A DNA stretch of 64,000 nucleotides from VRUE01 sp963704515 (GCA_963704515.1 OY969913.1:2418001-2482000); one strand, 5' to 3'. Shown: positions 39,228-48,229, counted from the stretch's first letter. Notes: generated by a model not told the origin, from the sequence alone. Numbers and translations are program-made.

Positions 39228-41197
39228 GTTGGCCGGCGCCGGAGAAGCTCTGGGAGCCGCCGGCCGAGCTGGCCGAGGGCTCGCGGCTGCGCGAGTACAT
39301 GCGCTGGCTGGAGACCGAGCGCGGCAAGAGCTTCGACGCCTACGACGAGCTCTGGCAGTGGTCGGTCGACGACCTCGAGGGCTTCTGGACCTCGATCTGG
39401 GACTTCTTCGAGGTGCAGGCAGACGGCACCCCCGAGCCCGCCCTCGCGAGCCGCGAGATGCCCGGCGCCGAGTGGTTCCCCGGTGCCAGCCTCAACTACG
39501 CCGAGCACGTCTTCGCCGGCAAGGACGACGTCGAGCCGGCGATCCTGCACGCATCCGAGCTGCGCGAGCTCGGCGAGCTGAGCTGGGGCGAGCTGCGCGC
39601 CCAGGTCGCCGCGACCGCGGCCGCCCTGCGCGCCCTCGGGGTCGAGCGCGGCGACCGCGTCGTCGCCTACATGCCGAACGTGCCGGAGGCGATCGTCGCC
39701 TTCCTCGCCACCGCCGGCATCGGCGCGATCTGGTCGAGCTGCTCTCCCGACTTCGGCCCGGCCAGCGTGATCGACCGCTTCGCCCAGATCGAGCCCAAGG
39801 TGCTCTTCGCCGTCGACGGCTACCGCTACGGCGGCAAGGACTTCGACCGCCGCGAGACGATCGCCGCGCTGCAGGAGGCGATGCCGGACCTCGAGCGCAC
39901 CGTCGTCCTCCCCTACCTCGACCCCGAGCCCGACCTCTCCCCCCTGCGCGACGCGATCCAGTGGGGCGAGCTGCTCGACTCCGGCGAGGGCGCCGAGCTG
40001 ACCTTCGAGCGCGTCCCCTTCGACCACCCGCTCTGGGTCCTCTACTCCTCCGGGACCACCGGCCTGCCGAAGGCGATCGTCCAGTCGCAGGGCGGCATCC
40101 TGCTCGAGCACCTGAAGAAGCTCCACCTCCACCTCGACGCCCACCCCGGCGACCGCCTCTTCTGGTTCACGACAACCGGCTGGATGATGTGGAACTTCCT
40201 CGTCTCGGGACTGCTGACCCGCGCCGCGATCGTCCTCTACGACGGCAATCCCGGCCACCCCGATATGGGCGTGCTCTGGGACCTCGCCGAGCGCGCCGGG
40301 GTGACGATGTTCGGGACCAGCGCCGCCTACATCGCCGCCTGCATGAAGGCCGGGGTCGAGCCCGGCGCGAAACGCGACCTCAGCCGCCTCAAGGCGGTCG
40401 GCTCGACCGGCTCCCCCCTTTCGCCCGAGGGCTTCGACTGGGTCTACGAGCAGCTCGGTGCCGACACCTGGCTCTTCTCGACCAGCGGCGGCACCGACCT
40501 CTGCACCGCCTTCGTCGGCGGCTGCGCGCTGCTCCCCGTCTACCGCGGCGAACTGCAGGCGCGGGCGCTGGGCGCCGCGGTCGAGGCTTGGGACGAGGAG
40601 GGTCGTGCGGTGGTCGACGAGGTCGGCGAGCTGGTCGTCACCGAGCCGATGCCCTCGATGCCGGTCTTCTTCTGGGGCGACGAGGACGGCAGCCGCTACC
40701 GCGAGGCCTACTTCGAGATGTTCCCCGGCGTCTGGCGCCACGGCGACTGGATCGAGTTCACCAGCCGAGGCACCGCCGTGATCTACGGCCGCTCGGATTC
40801 GACCATCAACCGAGCCGGCATCCGCATGGGGACGAGCGAGATCTACCGCGCCGTGCTCGGCCTCGAGGAGATCGTCGACGCGCTGGTCGTCGACGTCCCC
40901 CGCCCCGGCACCGAGGGCTGGATGCCGCTCTTCGTCGTCCTCCGCGAGGGGGCCGAGCTCGACGACGAGCTGAAACGCGAGATCGCCCGCCGCGTGCGCG
41001 CCCAGTGCTCGCCGCGCCACGTCCCCGACGAGGTCTACGCGATCGCCGCGGTGCCCCGGACCCTGAGCGGCAAGGCGCTCGAGGTGCCGGTCAAGCGGAT
41101 CCTGATGGGAACGCCGCCCGAGCAGGCCGCCAGCCGCGACTCGCTCGCCAACCCGGCTGCCCTCGACTGGTTCACGGAGTTCGCCGCCTCAATGTAG
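39224..41197 (+). CDS. Acetoacetyl-CoA synthetase
   Basis: The 657-residue adenylate-forming ligase starts at GTG 39224. It has the N-terminal block typical of acetoacetate-CoA ligase (REYMRWLETERGKSFDAYDE), the P-loop VLYSSGTTGLPKAIVQSQGG, FTTTGWMMWNFLVSGLL, GSTGSPLSPEGFDWVYE, STSGGTDLCTAFVGG, GRSDSTINRAGIRMGTSEIY and the catalytic Lys in TLSGKALEVPVKRIL. It activates acetoacetate with ATP and CoA. With HMG-CoA lyase close by it can recycle acetoacetate from leucine breakdown. Its end overlaps the convergent ABC permease gene by 26 bases. Confidence 0.93.
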   Translation: MSWPAPEKLWEPPAELAEGSRLREYMRWLETERGKSFDAYDELWQWSVDDLEGFWTSIWDFFEVQADGTPEPALASREMPGAEWFPGASLNYAEHVFAGKDDVEPAILHASELRELGELSWGELRAQVAATAAALRALGVERGDRVVAYMPNVPEAIVAFLATAGIGAIWSSCSPDFGPASVIDRFAQIEPKVLFAVDGYRYGGKDFDRRETIAALQEAMPDLERTVVLPYLDPEPDLSPLRDAIQWGELLDSGEGAELTFERVPFDHPLWVLYSSGTTGLPKAIVQSQGGILLEHLKKLHLHLDAHPGDRLFWFTTTGWMMWNFLVSGLLTRAAIVLYDGNPGHPDMGVLWDLAERAGVTMFGTSAAYIAACMKAGVEPGAKRDLSRLKAVGSTGSPLSPEGFDWVYEQLGADTWLFSTSGGTDLCTAFVGGCALLPVYRGELQARALGAAVEAWDEEGRAVVDEVGELVVTEPMPSMPVFFWGDEDGSRYREAYFEMFPGVWRHGDWIEFTSRGTAVIYGRSDSTINRAGIRMGTSEIYRAVLGLEEIVDALVVDVPRPGTEGWMPLFVVLREGAELDDELKREIARRVRAQCSPRHVPDEVYAIAAVPRTLSGKALEVPVKRILMGTPPEQAASRDSLANPAALDWFTEFAASM

Positions 41198-41909
41198 CCG
41201 CCCCGAGGGCGAGCGCCAGCAGCGTCGCGCCAACGATCACGCTCACGTCGAGGGCGCCGCGCGGGCCCAGCGTGCCTTCCGTGGTGACGTGCTCGAGTGC
41301 TTCGAAGGCGTAGGTGAGCGGCATCGTGTCCGAGACGATCTGCAGAACCCCGGCCATCTGGTTGCGGGCGACGAAGAGGCCGCAGAGCAGGAACTGGGGG
41401 AAGACGATCGCCGGCATGAACTGGACCGCCTGGAACTCGGTGCGGGCGAAGGCGCTGACGAAGAGTCCGAGCGACATGCCGAGCAGCGCGTTGCCGACCG
41501 CGAGCGCGACGACCGCGGCCGGAGAGCCGGCGACGTCGAGGCCGAGCGGGCCGAAGGCGATCGCCCCGGTCAGCCCAGCTTGCACGACCGCGACCGCGGC
41601 AAAAGCGATCGCGTAGCCGAAGAGCAGGTCGAGCTTGGCCAGCGGCAGGGACATCAACCGCTCCAGCGTTCCGGTCGTCCGCTCGCGCAGCATCGTGATC
41701 GAGGTGACGACGAACATCGTCGTGAACGGGAAGAGGCCGACCAGCGGTCCGCCGACGTGCTGGAAGGAGGCCGGATCCTGCTGGAAGGCACCCTTGAGCA
41801 AGGTGAGCAGGAAGGGCGGCACGGCGAGCAGCAGGGCGATCGTGCGCGGGTCGCGGCGCAGCTGGGTGAGCACGCGCAGCGCCGTCGCCCAGGTGACGCG
41901 GGCGCTCAC
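41172..41909 (-). CDS. ABC-2 type transporter permease
   Basis: The 245-residue protein has six hydrophobic helices and the ABC-2 block MFVVTSITMLRERTTGTLER followed by LMSLPLAKLDLLFGYAIAF. The helix ending FPQFLLCGLFVARNQMAGVL then LQIVSDTMPLTYAFEALEHV is the conserved C-terminal signature. It overlaps the ATPase gene by four bases and forms an exporter with it. Substrate unknown; DrrB/NodJ-like. Confidence 0.88.
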   Translation of the reverse strand: MSARVTWATALRVLTQLRRDPRTIALLLAVPPFLLTLLKGAFQQDPASFQHVGGPLVGLFPFTTMFVVTSITMLRERTTGTLERLMSLPLAKLDLLFGYAIAFAAVAVVQAGLTGAIAFGPLGLDVAGSPAAVVALAVGNALLGMSLGLFVSAFARTEFQAVQFMPAIVFPQFLLCGLFVARNQMAGVLQIVSDTMPLTYAFEALEHVTTEGTLGPRGALDVSVIVGATLLALALGAATLRRRTP

Positions 41910-42646
41910 TCCGCCCTCCCCTCCTCGATCAGAGCGAGAAAGGCCTCGTCGAGCTGCTCGCGGCCGGTGCGGTCTCGCAGGGAGGCGGGCGATTCAGACG
42001 CCAACAGGTACCCGTCCCGCATCAGCAGCAGCTCGTCGCAGTGCTCGGCCTCGTCCATCACGTGGCTGGAGACGAGCAGGCTCGTACCGGCCGCGGCCAG
42101 CGAGGCGAAGGTCGCCCAGAGGTCGCGGCGCAGGACCGGGTCGAGGCCGACGGTCGGCTCGTCGAGCACCAGCACCTCGGGCTCGCCCAGCAGCGCCGTC
42201 GCCAGCGAGACGCGGGCGCTCTGCCCGCCGGAAAGGCTCGAGACCACCTGGTCGGCCTGCTCGCCGAGGGCGACCGTCTCGATCGTCTCCCCGATCCGCC
42301 GCGCCGGCACGCCGAGCACGCGGGCGAAGTAACGCAGGTTCTCGCGCACGCTGAGGTCGCCGTAGACGGAGGGCGCCTGGGTGACGTACCCGACTCGAGG
42401 GCGCAGCTGCGCCGCGCCCGCCGGCGCGCCAAGCACCGCGATCCGCCCCAACTCGACCACCTGCACGCCGACGATCGCCCGCATCAGGGTCGACTTGCCG
42501 CAGCCGCTGGGGCCGAGCAGTCCGGTGACGCGCCCCGGCGCCACGCCGAAGCTCAGACCGTGCAGGACCTCGCGGCCCCCGCGCCGCACGCGCAGGCCGT
42601 CGACCTCGATCGCCGGCGTAACGCTTTGTGGCGCTATCTCGTCCAC
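41906..42646 (-). CDS. ABC transporter ATP-binding protein
   Basis: The 246-residue ATPase has Walker A LLGPSGCGKSTLMRAIVGVQ, Q-loop GYVTQAPSVYGDLSVRENLR, signature SSLSGGQSARVSLATALLGE, Walker B VLVLDEPTVGLDPVLRRDLW and H-loop VSSHVMDEAEHC. A DrrA/NodI-like exporter ATPase paired with the permease that overlaps it. It lies 20 bp from the carboxylase gene on the same strand and may share its transcript. Confidence 0.93.
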   Translation of the reverse strand: MDEIAPQSVTPAIEVDGLRVRRGGREVLHGLSFGVAPGRVTGLLGPSGCGKSTLMRAIVGVQVVELGRIAVLGAPAGAAQLRPRVGYVTQAPSVYGDLSVRENLRYFARVLGVPARRIGETIETVALGEQADQVVSSLSGGQSARVSLATALLGEPEVLVLDEPTVGLDPVLRRDLWATFASLAAAGTSLLVSSHVMDEAEHCDELLLMRDGYLLASESPASLRDRTGREQLDEAFLALIEEGRAE

Positions 42647-42666
42647 AGCGCGTTACACCCCGAGCC

Positions 42667-44187
42667 TCAGGCCGGGGTCACCGGGTTGCGGCGCTCGGCG
42701 AAGCCGCGGGCCTTGCTCTCGGCCAGGGCGAAGCGGCGGATCGCCTCGGCGCGCAGATCGGCCGGATCGACCACCGCGTCGACGACCAGCTCCGAGGCGA
42801 GATGGAGGATGTCGATGTCCTCGGCGTACTCCTCACGCTTGGCGGCGACGAAGGCCTCACGCTCGGCCTCGTCGGAGATCGCCTGGATCTGGTTGTAGAA
42901 GACGGCGTTGATGGCGGCCTGCGGTCCCATCACCGCGATCGAGGCACTCGGCAGGGCGATGCAGCAGTCGGGCTCGAAGGCCGGCCCGGCCATCGCGTAG
43001 AGGCCCGCCCCGTAGGCCTTGCGGACAATGACGCTGAGCTTGGGCACGGTCGCTTCGGAGACGGCGCTGATCATCTTCGCGCCGTGGCGGATGATGCCCT
43101 GGCGCTCGACCGCCGTGCCGATCATGAAGCCGGGCACGTCGGCGAGGAAGAGCAGCGGCACGTTGAAGGCGTTGCAGGTCTGGATGAAGCGCGCCGCCTT
43201 GTCGGCGGAGTCGACGAAGAGCACGCCGCCGGTGTGCCTGGGCTGGTTGGCGACGACGCCGACCACCCGGCCGTCGAGCCGGCCGTAGCCGACGATCAGC
43301 TCCTTCGCCCAGCGCTTGTGCACGGGCAGGAAGCTCTCCGCGTCGAGCAGCGCGTCGAGCAGCAGGTTCATGTCGAAGGGCCGGTTCTCGTCGGCGGGAA
43401 CGATCTCCTCGATCGGGGTATCGGAGGCGGGCGCCACGGGCGGCGCGACCGGCGGCGCCTCGCGCCAGTTGCCCGGCATGAAGGAGAGGTAGCGCTTGGC
43501 GAGGTCGATCGCCTCCTCGTCGCTCTTGACCAGGAAGTGACCGCAGCCGGAGACGCCGGTGTGCATCTTCGCCCCGCCCATCTCCTCGAGGCTCACCTTC
43601 TCGCCGATCACCATCTCCGCCATGCGCGGCGAGCCGAGGTACATCGAGGCGTTGCCGTCGCGCATGATCACCACGTCGCAGAAGGCCGGGATGTAGGCCC
43701 CGCCCGCGGCGCTCGGCCCGAACAGCAGGCAGACCTGCGGCACCTGGCCGGAGAGCCGCACCTCGTTGTGGAAGATCCGCCCGGCGCCGCGGCGGCCGGG
43801 GAACATCTGCACCTGCTCGGTGATCCGCGCGCCCGCCGAGTCGACCAGGTAGAGGATCGGGATCTGCAGGCTGAGCGCCCGCTCCTGGACGCGGAGGATC
43901 TTCTCGACCGTCTTCGGGCCCCAGGAGCCGGCCTTGACCGTCGGGTCGTTGGCCATCAGCGCGACGCGCCGTCCGTCGATCGTCGCCAGGCCGGTGACCA
44001 CGCCGTCGGCGCCGAGGCCCTCCTGGTCCCAGTTGGCGAGCGCCGCCTCCTCGGCGAAGGAGCCGGAGTCGACCAAACGCTCGACCCGCTCGCGCACCGG
44101 CAGCTTGCCCTGCGTGGCGGTCTTCTCGTGATGGCGCTGGGGCCCCCCGGCAAGGGCAGCCTCGAGCGCCTGCGCGAACCCTGTCAT
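42667..44187 (-). CDS. Acyl-CoA carboxylase beta (carboxyltransferase) subunit
   Basis: The 506-residue protein has both carboxyltransferase halves: GADGVVTGLATIDGRRVALM, SAGARITEQVQMFPGRRGAG, LFGPSAAGGAYIPAFCDVVI and GGAKMHTGVSGCGH, then FLADVPGFMIGTAVERQGII, RKAYGAGLYAMAGPAFEPDC and SIAVMGPQAAINAVFYNQIQ. It resembles propionyl/methylcrotonyl-CoA carboxylase beta subunits. No biotin-carrying alpha subunit is in the window. Position directly after HMG-CoA lyase favours a methylcrotonyl-CoA (leucine) role, but propionyl-CoA is possible. Confidence 0.9.
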   Translation of the reverse strand: MTGFAQALEAALAGGPQRHHEKTATQGKLPVRERVERLVDSGSFAEEAALANWDQEGLGADGVVTGLATIDGRRVALMANDPTVKAGSWGPKTVEKILRVQERALSLQIPILYLVDSAGARITEQVQMFPGRRGAGRIFHNEVRLSGQVPQVCLLFGPSAAGGAYIPAFCDVVIMRDGNASMYLGSPRMAEMVIGEKVSLEEMGGAKMHTGVSGCGHFLVKSDEEAIDLAKRYLSFMPGNWREAPPVAPPVAPASDTPIEEIVPADENRPFDMNLLLDALLDAESFLPVHKRWAKELIVGYGRLDGRVVGVVANQPRHTGGVLFVDSADKAARFIQTCNAFNVPLLFLADVPGFMIGTAVERQGIIRHGAKMISAVSEATVPKLSVIVRKAYGAGLYAMAGPAFEPDCCIALPSASIAVMGPQAAINAVFYNQIQAISDEAEREAFVAAKREEYAEDIDILHLASELVVDAVVDPADLRAEAIRRFALAESKARGFAERRNPVTPA

Positions 44188-44199
44188 CGGACGGTCAGC

Positions 44200-45120
44200 C
44201 TATCCGCGGTGCCAGTCCACCGGGCCGGCGCGCAGAACATGAGAGCCCAAGGGACGGCCGAGCGTGTCCTGGGCGGCGCGGGCCGCCTCCACCAGCGCCG
44301 GCAGGTCGACGCCGGTCTCGATCCCCATCTCATTCAGCATCGAGACGACGTCCTCCGTGGCGACGTTGCCGGTGGCGCCGGGCGGCACCGGGCAGCCGCC
44401 CAGCTCGCCGAAGCTCGACTCGAAGGACTCGACCCCCTGCTCGAGCGCGGCCAGCACGTTGGCGAGACCCTGGCCGCGGGTGTTGTGGAAATGGGCGGTC
44501 AGCTCGACGCCGGCAAGGCGCTCGCGCGCGGCGGCGAAGAACTCGCCCACCTGGCGCGGGTTGGCCATCCCGGTCGTGTCGCCGAAGCCGATCTCGGCGC
44601 AGCCGGCGGCGACGAGGCGCTCGGCGATGCCGAAGACCCGCTCGGGGGGGACCGCCCCCTCGTAGGGGCAGCCGAAGGAGACCGAGATCACCCCCTCGCA
44701 GCGCAAGCCTGCCTCGCGCGCCGTCACCAGGGTCCGCTCCAGCCCGCTCAGCGACTCCTCGATCGTCCGGTTGACGTTCTTGCGGTTGTGGGTATCCGAG
44801 GCGGAGACGAAGACGTTGATCTCGTCGAAGCGCTCGCGCAGGGCCAGCGCCCGCTCCAGCCCGCGCTCGTTGGGGATCAGCACCGAGAAGGCGACGCCCT
44901 CGCGCCGCTCGACCCCCGCCAGCACCTGCTCCGCGTCGGAGAGCTGCGGGATCGCCTCCGGCCGCACGAATGAGGTCACCTCGAGCCGCTCCAGCCCGGT
45001 CGCCGAGAGCATGTCGATCAGCCGGATCTTCTCCGCGGTTGGGATCGTCTCCGGCTCGTTCTGGAAGCCGTCGCGCGGCCCGACCTCGCGGATGCGGACG
45101 CGCCCCGGCAGCGCCGCCAC
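44200..45120 (-). CDS. mvaB: Hydroxymethylglutaryl-CoA lyase
   Basis: The 306-residue TIM-barrel enzyme starts at GTG directly after the SDR stop. It has IREVGPRDGFQNEPETIPTA, LEVTSFVRPEAIPQLSDAEQ, GFGDTTGMANPRQVGEF, LTAHFHNTRGQGLANVLAAL and GELGGCPVPPGATGNVATED with the catalytic cysteine of the HMG-CoA lyase signature. It splits HMG-CoA into acetyl-CoA and acetoacetate, the last step of leucine catabolism. It is followed 12 bp later by the carboxylase gene. Confidence 0.93.
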   Translation of the reverse strand: MAALPGRVRIREVGPRDGFQNEPETIPTAEKIRLIDMLSATGLERLEVTSFVRPEAIPQLSDAEQVLAGVERREGVAFSVLIPNERGLERALALRERFDEINVFVSASDTHNRKNVNRTIEESLSGLERTLVTAREAGLRCEGVISVSFGCPYEGAVPPERVFGIAERLVAAGCAEIGFGDTTGMANPRQVGEFFAAARERLAGVELTAHFHNTRGQGLANVLAALEQGVESFESSFGELGGCPVPPGATGNVATEDVVSMLNEMGIETGVDLPALVEAARAAQDTLGRPLGSHVLRAGPVDWHRG

Positions 45121-45858
45121 TCAGACCATCCCCAGGCCGCCGCTGACGCCGAGGGTCTCGCCGGTTACGTAGGAGGCGTCGTCGGAGACCAGGAAGGCGG
45201 CCGCCGCGGCGACCTCCTCGGGCTGGCCGAGGCGACCCATCTGGGTCGAGGAGCGCATCGTCTCGATCACCTTCTCGCCGATCTCGCCGAACTCCTTGGC
45301 GCCCATCAGCAGCGGCGTCTCGATCGGGCCGGGGGCGATCGCATTGGCGGTGATCCCGTAGCGGGCGTTCTCGCGGGCGATCGCCTTGGTGAAGCCGACG
45401 ATGCCGGCCTTCGCCGCCGAGTAGGCGGCCGAGCCCTTGGAGCCGACCCGGCCCGCCTCGGAGGAGATGCTGAGGATGCGGCCGTATCCCGCCTGCTGCA
45501 TGCCCGGCAGCGCCGCGTGCGTGCAGTTCATCGTCCCGACCAGGTTGGTCGCGATCACCTTCTGCCACTGCTCGGGCGTGGTGTAGGTGAAGAAGCCGAA
45601 CTCGTCGGTGCCGGCGTTGTTGACGAGCAGGTCGAGGCTGCGGCCCGCCGCCTCGACCGCGGCGCGCGCCGCCTCGAGGTCGGTGACGTCGAGCTCGACC
45701 GCGTGGCCGTTGACCTCGCCGGCGACCCGCCCGGCGCCCTCGACGTCGATGTCGCCGACCCAGACCTCGGCCCCCTCGGCGGCGAGCCGCGCCGCGATCG
45801 CCGCGCCGATCCCGCTGGCGCCGCCGGTCACCAGAGCCTTGCGTCCCTCCAGTCGCAT
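45121..45858 (-). CDS. Short-chain dehydrogenase/reductase
   Basis: About 245 residues from ATG 45858 (a longer upstream frame lacks homology). The classical SDR motifs are present: ALVTGGASGIGAAIAARLAA, LLVNNAGTDEFGFFTYTTPE, the catalytic Ser in ILSISSEAGRVG and YSAAKAGIVGFTKAIARENA, then ITANAIAPGPIETPLL. It resembles 3-hydroxyacyl-CoA or 2-hydroxycyclohexanecarboxyl-CoA dehydrogenases. First gene of the SDR, HMG-CoA lyase, carboxylase operon. It is divergent from npdG with a 35-bp gap that must hold both promoters. Confidence 0.92.
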   Translation of the reverse strand: MRLEGRKALVTGGASGIGAAIAARLAAEGAEVWVGDIDVEGAGRVAGEVNGHAVELDVTDLEAARAAVEAAGRSLDLLVNNAGTDEFGFFTYTTPEQWQKVIATNLVGTMNCTHAALPGMQQAGYGRILSISSEAGRVGSKGSAAYSAAKAGIVGFTKAIARENARYGITANAIAPGPIETPLLMGAKEFGEIGEKVIETMRSSTQMGRLGQPEEVAAAAAFLVSDDASYVTGETLGVSGGLGMV

Positions 45859-45893
45859 CGGGCCTGAGCATAGACGCATAGACTGGCCCGCCC

Positions 45894-46586
45894 GTGGCCG
45901 ATCTCCCGACCATCCCGATCGTCGGTGGCACCGGCGCCCTCGGTGCCGGACTGGCGCTGCGCTGGGCAACCGCCGGCGCCCCGATCGCGATCGGCTCGCG
46001 CTCGGCGGAGCGCGCCGAGGAGGCCGCCGAGCGGCTGCGCGAGGCCGTTCCCGGCGCCCAGGTCGAGGGCCTGCTCAACGAGGAGGCGGCGCGGCGCGGC
46101 GAGATCGTCTTCCTCACCGTCCCCTTCCGCGCCCAGTCGGAGAACCTCAACAACCTGCGCGAGGCGCTGCAACCCGGCCAGATCCTGGTCGACTGCACGG
46201 TGCCGCTGGCCGCCGCGGTGAGCGGCAAGGCGACCCGCTCGCTCGGCGTCTGGCAGGGCTCCGCCGCCCAGCAGGCGCAGGAGATGGTGCCCGAGGGGGT
46301 GACGGTGGTCGCCGCCCTGCACTCGGTCGGCGCGCCGACCCTCGGCAACCCGCGGACCGAGCTCGACGAGGACGTGCTGATCTGCGGCGACCGCAAGGCC
46401 GACAAGGCGCGGGTCGCCCGCCTGATCGAGCTGATCGGAGGCCTGCGCGCGGTCAACGCCGGCGCCCTGGAGATGGCGCGGATCGTCGAGCAGCTGACCC
46501 CGCTGCTGATCTCGGTCAACACCCGCTACAAGGCCCACGCCGGGATCAAGCTCACCGGGCTGCCCGACGGCGACCACTGGGAGTAG
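45894..46586 (+). CDS. npdG: F420-dependent NADP reductase (NADPH:F420 oxidoreductase)
   Basis: About 230 residues from GTG 45894. The NADP-binding start IPIVGGTGALGAGLALRWAT and IAIGSRSAERAEEAAERLRE, then VFLTVPFRAQSENLNNLREA, LVDCTVPLA, TVVAALHSVGAPTLGN and LLISVNTRYKAHAGIKLTGL are the NpdG/Fno family pattern. It transfers hydride between NADPH and coenzyme F420. It leads the F420 biosynthesis operon, ten bases before cofD. Confidence 0.92.
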   Translation: MADLPTIPIVGGTGALGAGLALRWATAGAPIAIGSRSAERAEEAAERLREAVPGAQVEGLLNEEAARRGEIVFLTVPFRAQSENLNNLREALQPGQILVDCTVPLAAAVSGKATRSLGVWQGSAAQQAQEMVPEGVTVVAALHSVGAPTLGNPRTELDEDVLICGDRKADKARVARLIELIGGLRAVNAGALEMARIVEQLTPLLISVNTRYKAHAGIKLTGLPDGDHWE

Positions 46587-46596
46587 GAGCAGCGCG

Positions 46597-47523
46597 ATGA
46601 AGATCGCGCTGCTTGCCGGCGGCACCGGCGGCGCCAAGCTCGCCGCCGGGATGCAGGAGGAGATCGGCTCCGACCTCGCCGTGATCGCCAACACCGGCGA
46701 CGACGTCGAGACGCTCGGCGTCCACGTCTCCCCCGATCCCGACCTCGTCACCTACTGGCTGAGCGGCGAAATCGACGAGGAGCGCGGCTGGGGGCTGCGC
46801 GACGACGGCTTCACCGTCTTCGAGCGGCTGACCAAGCTCGGCGCGCCGAGCTGGTTCGGCCTCTCCGACCGCGACCTGGCCGCCTGCCTCTACCGGCGCC
46901 AGTTCATCGCGGAGGGCGGGACTCACACCGCCGCCCAGGCCCAGATCGCCCGCTCGCTCGGGGTCGAGGCGCGGGTGCTGCCGATGTGCGAGGCGCCGGT
47001 GCGCACCAGGGTGCTGACCGATGCCGGGTCGCGCGGCCTGCAGGAGTACCTGATCGTCGACGGCGGCCAGCCGGAGGTGCACGGCGTCGAGCTCGACGGG
47101 ATCGCCGAGGCCGAGCCGACCAAGGAGGTGCTCGAGGCGCTGCGCTGGGCGGAGGCGATCGTCATCGGCCCCTCCAACCCGGTGATCAGCATCGGCCCGA
47201 TTCTCGCCGTGCCGGGGATGACCGAGGCGATCCGCCGCTTCGACGTTCCGGTGCTCGCGGTCAGCCCCTTCGTCGCCGGCCAGGTGGTCAAGGGACCGAC
47301 CGAGCGCTTCATGCAGGCGCTGGGACGGCCGTCGACCGCGGCCGGCGTCGCCTCGCTTTACGCCGGGCTGATCGACGCGATGGTCGTCGACGACGGCGAC
47401 CCCGACCCAGCCCCGGCCGAGATCCCGACCCTGGCGGCGCCGACCCTGATGGAGGGGGCGGCGGGACGCGCCCGGGTGGCGCGGATCGTGCTCGACCACG
47501 CCGCTAGCCTGATCGAAGCTTGA
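46597..47523 (+). CDS. cofD: 2-phospho-L-lactate transferase (F420 biosynthesis)
   Basis: The 308-residue protein begins KIALLAGGTGGAKLAAGMQE, followed by DLAVIANTGDDVETLGVHVS and YWLSGEIDEERGWGLRDDGF. It ends with IVIGPSNPVISIGPILAVPG, as in CofD/FbiA. It joins the phospho(enol)pyruvyl or phospholactyl moiety to FO to make (dehydro)F420-0. A TAGGAGC site precedes it. It overlaps cofC by four bases. Confidence 0.95.
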   Translation: MKIALLAGGTGGAKLAAGMQEEIGSDLAVIANTGDDVETLGVHVSPDPDLVTYWLSGEIDEERGWGLRDDGFTVFERLTKLGAPSWFGLSDRDLAACLYRRQFIAEGGTHTAAQAQIARSLGVEARVLPMCEAPVRTRVLTDAGSRGLQEYLIVDGGQPEVHGVELDGIAEAEPTKEVLEALRWAEAIVIGPSNPVISIGPILAVPGMTEAIRRFDVPVLAVSPFVAGQVVKGPTERFMQALGRPSTAAGVASLYAGLIDAMVVDDGDPDPAPAEIPTLAAPTLMEGAAGRARVARIVLDHAASLIEA

Positions 47524-48161
47524 AGGCCACCGCCATCCTCCCCGTCAAGCGCTTCGCCGAGGCGAAGCAGCGCCTCGCGGGCGGCATGGGCGCCAGTCAC
47601 CGCGCCGAACTGGCGGCGGCGATGCTGGAGGACGCGCTGGAGGCGATCGCGGCAACCCGCTCGATCGAGCGCACGATCGTCGTAACCGGCGATCCGCGGG
47701 CAACGGAGATCGCGGCGGCGCGGGGGGCGGCCGTCCTCCCCGATCCCGATGCGGGCGGCCACTCCGGCGCCGCCCTGGCGGGCATCGAGCGGGCGATCGA
47801 GCTGGGCGCCGGCGGGGTCGTCTTGCTGCCGATCGACTGCCCCCTGCTGGCGCCGCGCGAGCTCGAGCGCCTGCTCACGGGGATGCCCGAGCACTACGTC
47901 GCCGTCGTCCCCGACCGCCACGGCACCGGCACCAATGCTCTCGCCCTGGCGCCGCCCGACGCGATCGAGCCCTCGTTCGGCGAGGGCAGCTGCGCCCGCC
48001 ACATCGGCCTGGCCCGCGAGGCCGGCGTCCCCTACGCGATCGAGGAGCTCCCCTCCCTCGCCCTCGACCTCGACACCCCGGCCGACGTCGTCGCCCTGAC
48101 CATGGCCCTGGAGCGCGACCGCAGCCGAGCCCGCCGCACCGCAAGAGCCCTGGGCATATGA
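47520..48161 (+). CDS. cofC: 2-phospho-L-lactate (or PEP) guanylyltransferase
   Basis: The 213-residue nucleotidyltransferase starts within the cofD stop. It shows ILPVKRFAEAKQRLAGGMGA, TIVVTGDPRATEIAAARGAA, VVLLPIDCPLLAPREL and VPDRHGTGTNALALAPPDAI, the CofC/FbiD signature. It makes the GTP-activated three-carbon unit used by CofD. In actinobacteria the substrate is probably phosphoenolpyruvate. Confidence 0.95.
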   Translation: MKATAILPVKRFAEAKQRLAGGMGASHRAELAAAMLEDALEAIAATRSIERTIVVTGDPRATEIAAARGAAVLPDPDAGGHSGAALAGIERAIELGAGGVVLLPIDCPLLAPRELERLLTGMPEHYVAVVPDRHGTGTNALALAPPDAIEPSFGEGSCARHIGLAREAGVPYAIEELPSLALDLDTPADVVALTMALERDRSRARRTARALGI

Positions 48162-48182
48162 ACCCCCCAGCCGCCCCACCGG

Positions 48183-48229
48183 TTCCGGTGCGCCTTATCC
48201 CCGTATGCGCTGGAAAAGGCGCACCGGAA
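48183..48229. repeat. GGTGCGCC hairpin element, copy B, on the cofE start
   Basis: Arms TTCCGGTGCGCCTT (48183-48196) and AAGGCGCACCGGAA (48216-48229) are exact complements, and the last base is the A of the cofE ATG. Copy A is at 14136-14178. No Shine-Dalgarno is visible before cofE outside this stem, so the hairpin may affect cofE translation. Confidence 0.75.

Noticed and set aside
39017..41020. 667-residue minus-strand frame
   Set aside because: Antisense of acetoacetyl-CoA synthetase, with repetitive Val/Glu/Asp composition typical of shadows.
45859..45893. Riboswitch or long regulated leader between SDR and npdG
   Set aside because: The gap is only 35 bp, too short for a riboswitch.
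44330..46522. 730-residue minus-strand frame
   Set aside because: Out-of-register shadow across HMG-CoA lyase and SDR; Arg-rich without domains.
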